The position numbers and the translations under genes are program-made. From a virus: a stretch of 37,058 nt of DNA. Position 1 is the stretch's first letter. Every line of letters starts with the position of its first letter. The stretch lies in the IMG/VR virus record IMGVR_UViG_3300048015_000034, positions 1 to 37,058 of that record, one strand, 5' to 3'. Shown piece after piece: positions 36,345 to 37,058 of this stretch. A model generated the notes under the pieces. That model was not told the origin of the DNA. It saw only the letters and a list, made by a program, of their open reading frames with translations, and made no database searches.

Positions 36345-37058
36345 TTATTCTATCAATTCATGAAATTCATCTGCATCATTGCCATCAAATACACGATTAA
36401 TAGTCTCAAAAAGATATGTTCTGTTAATATTTTTATTACTAGATTTTTTAAGAATATTAATTAATTCATGAAAAAATGAGGCATCTACGCCTATTAATTG
36501 TTCATATAACACTTCCATAACATTTAAATCTAATTTAGAAATATCCCAGGCAATTTTTAACATTTCTCCTGCCGTAATAGTCCATCCACGATTAATAAAT
36601 TTCTTAATCCTAAACATGGAACAAATAGGATACAAAGACCCTACATATTTTAATTCCTTGGCTAGAATACTTTCTAGAGCATCCTCATTTAATACAAGTC
36701 CATCTTTTTCAGTGTACCAATTAGTAACATGAACAAAATCATAATTTTCATGAATTACATCTGGTCTACCAATAAATCTTGTAATAATTTGTACATCACC
36801 ATGAAGAGAAATAGCATTGGAAGAAATCATAGAAACAGAAAATGGAGTTTTTGTTTTAAATGATTCTTTATCTAGATATGATTCAATATTATCACCATTG
36901 GTCATTTCAAAATATTCATAATCTTTAAAATCTTCATCTTCTGATCGAATTATACCGGCAGATTTAATAAAAACAACTACTCTACTATTTTTAATTTCTG
37001 CAAAGATTCTACTTACTTTATCAGTTTTGGTTACTTTAGAAATATAATAATTGACCAA
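36345..37058 (-). CDS. Conserved phage protein, possible nucleotidyltransferase fold (5' end outside window)
   Basis: 237 residues visible; the frame stays open to the window edge, so the true start is beyond 37058. Striking segments are 'SSNAISLHGDVQIITRFIG', RPDVIHENYDFVHVTNWYT, ELKYVGSLYPICSMFRIKKF and 'INRGWTITAGEMLKIAWDI'. I remember similar sequences from aquatic T4-like phages without a firm function. The acidic G-D-V-Q-I-I strand followed by D-F-V-H could be a nucleotidyltransferase-type active site; this is a guess. Confidence 0.6.
   Translation of the reverse strand: MVNYYISKVTKTDKVSRIFAEIKNSRVVVFIKSAGIIRSEDEDFKDYEYFEMTNGDNIESYLDKESFKTKTPFSVSMISSNAISLHGDVQIITRFIGRPDVIHENYDFVHVTNWYTEKDGLVLNEDALESILAKELKYVGSLYPICSMFRIKKFINRGWTITAGEMLKIAWDISKLDLNVMEVLYEQLIGVDASFFHELINILKKSSNKNINRTYLFETINRVFDGNDADEFHELIE

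Noticed and set aside
1-37058. Integrase, attachment sites, retron or diversity-generating reverse transcriptase
   Set aside because: No integrase, reverse transcriptase or att-like repeat pair was seen; the repeats found lie inside single genes.

Overview
The window is a stretch of a strictly lytic, T4-like myovirus genome with very low GC (roughly a quarter to 30% by eye). The T4 order of packaging, tail and head genes is preserved on the + strand: terminase small subunit (gp16), terminase large subunit (gp17), tail sheath (gp18), tail tube (gp19), portal (gp20), prohead protease (gp21), scaffold (gp22) and major capsid protein (gp23). Three features point to an alphaproteobacterial host: a circularly permuted (two-piece) tmRNA whose tag begins ANDN, a DUF1127 small protein, and the low GC. 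A SAR11-like or other AT-rich aquatic alphaproteobacterium would fit, but this is inference.

Layout. 1-4959: packaging genes with three ADP-ribosyltransferase genes around gp16; gp17 carries a LAGLIDADG intein. 4960-6712: a coding gap with a candidate structured RNA, then a minus-strand GIY-YIG homing endonuclease and an unknown partner. 6865-11840: sheath and tube, separated by two homing endonuclease genes whose ribosome binding sites lie in terminator-like hairpins. 11967-12972: four small minus-strand genes. 13067-25852: portal with two inteins, two proteins sharing an undescribed module, a set of beta-rich virion proteins including a LamG protein, protease, a tandem paralogue pair, scaffold and capsid. 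25910-32282 (minus): two large Vsr-like (EDxHD) homing endonucleases, small unknown genes, a pentapeptide-repeat protein and a 345-residue unknown protein. 32296-34314 (minus): SGNH-hydrolase tail protein. 34349-37058 (minus): a broken Tad2-like anti-Thoeris gene, DUF1127, a VapD-like protein, a tRNA lacking its anticodon arm, tRNA-Gly(UCC), the tmRNA, an S-adenosylmethionine decarboxylase, a fragment resembling the N-terminus of dihydroorotate dehydrogenase, and a conserved phage protein running off the window.

Regulation. Most virion genes follow a shared AATAATAAATA-type box, the expected look of a T4-type late promoter. Minus-strand accessory genes, one endonuclease and the tmRNA instead follow CTTGAC(A/T)-type sigma70 promoters. 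Mobile elements are dense: three inteins, three GIY-YIG genes (one decayed) and three EDxHD genes, all in or beside essential genes or RNA genes.

The most unusual items are the phage-borne permuted tmRNA, the armless tRNA beside it, the 23-bp duplication that breaks the anti-defence gene, the promoter-inside-terminator endonuclease cassettes, and the possible Mom/GNAT-like domain on the EDxHD endonucleases.
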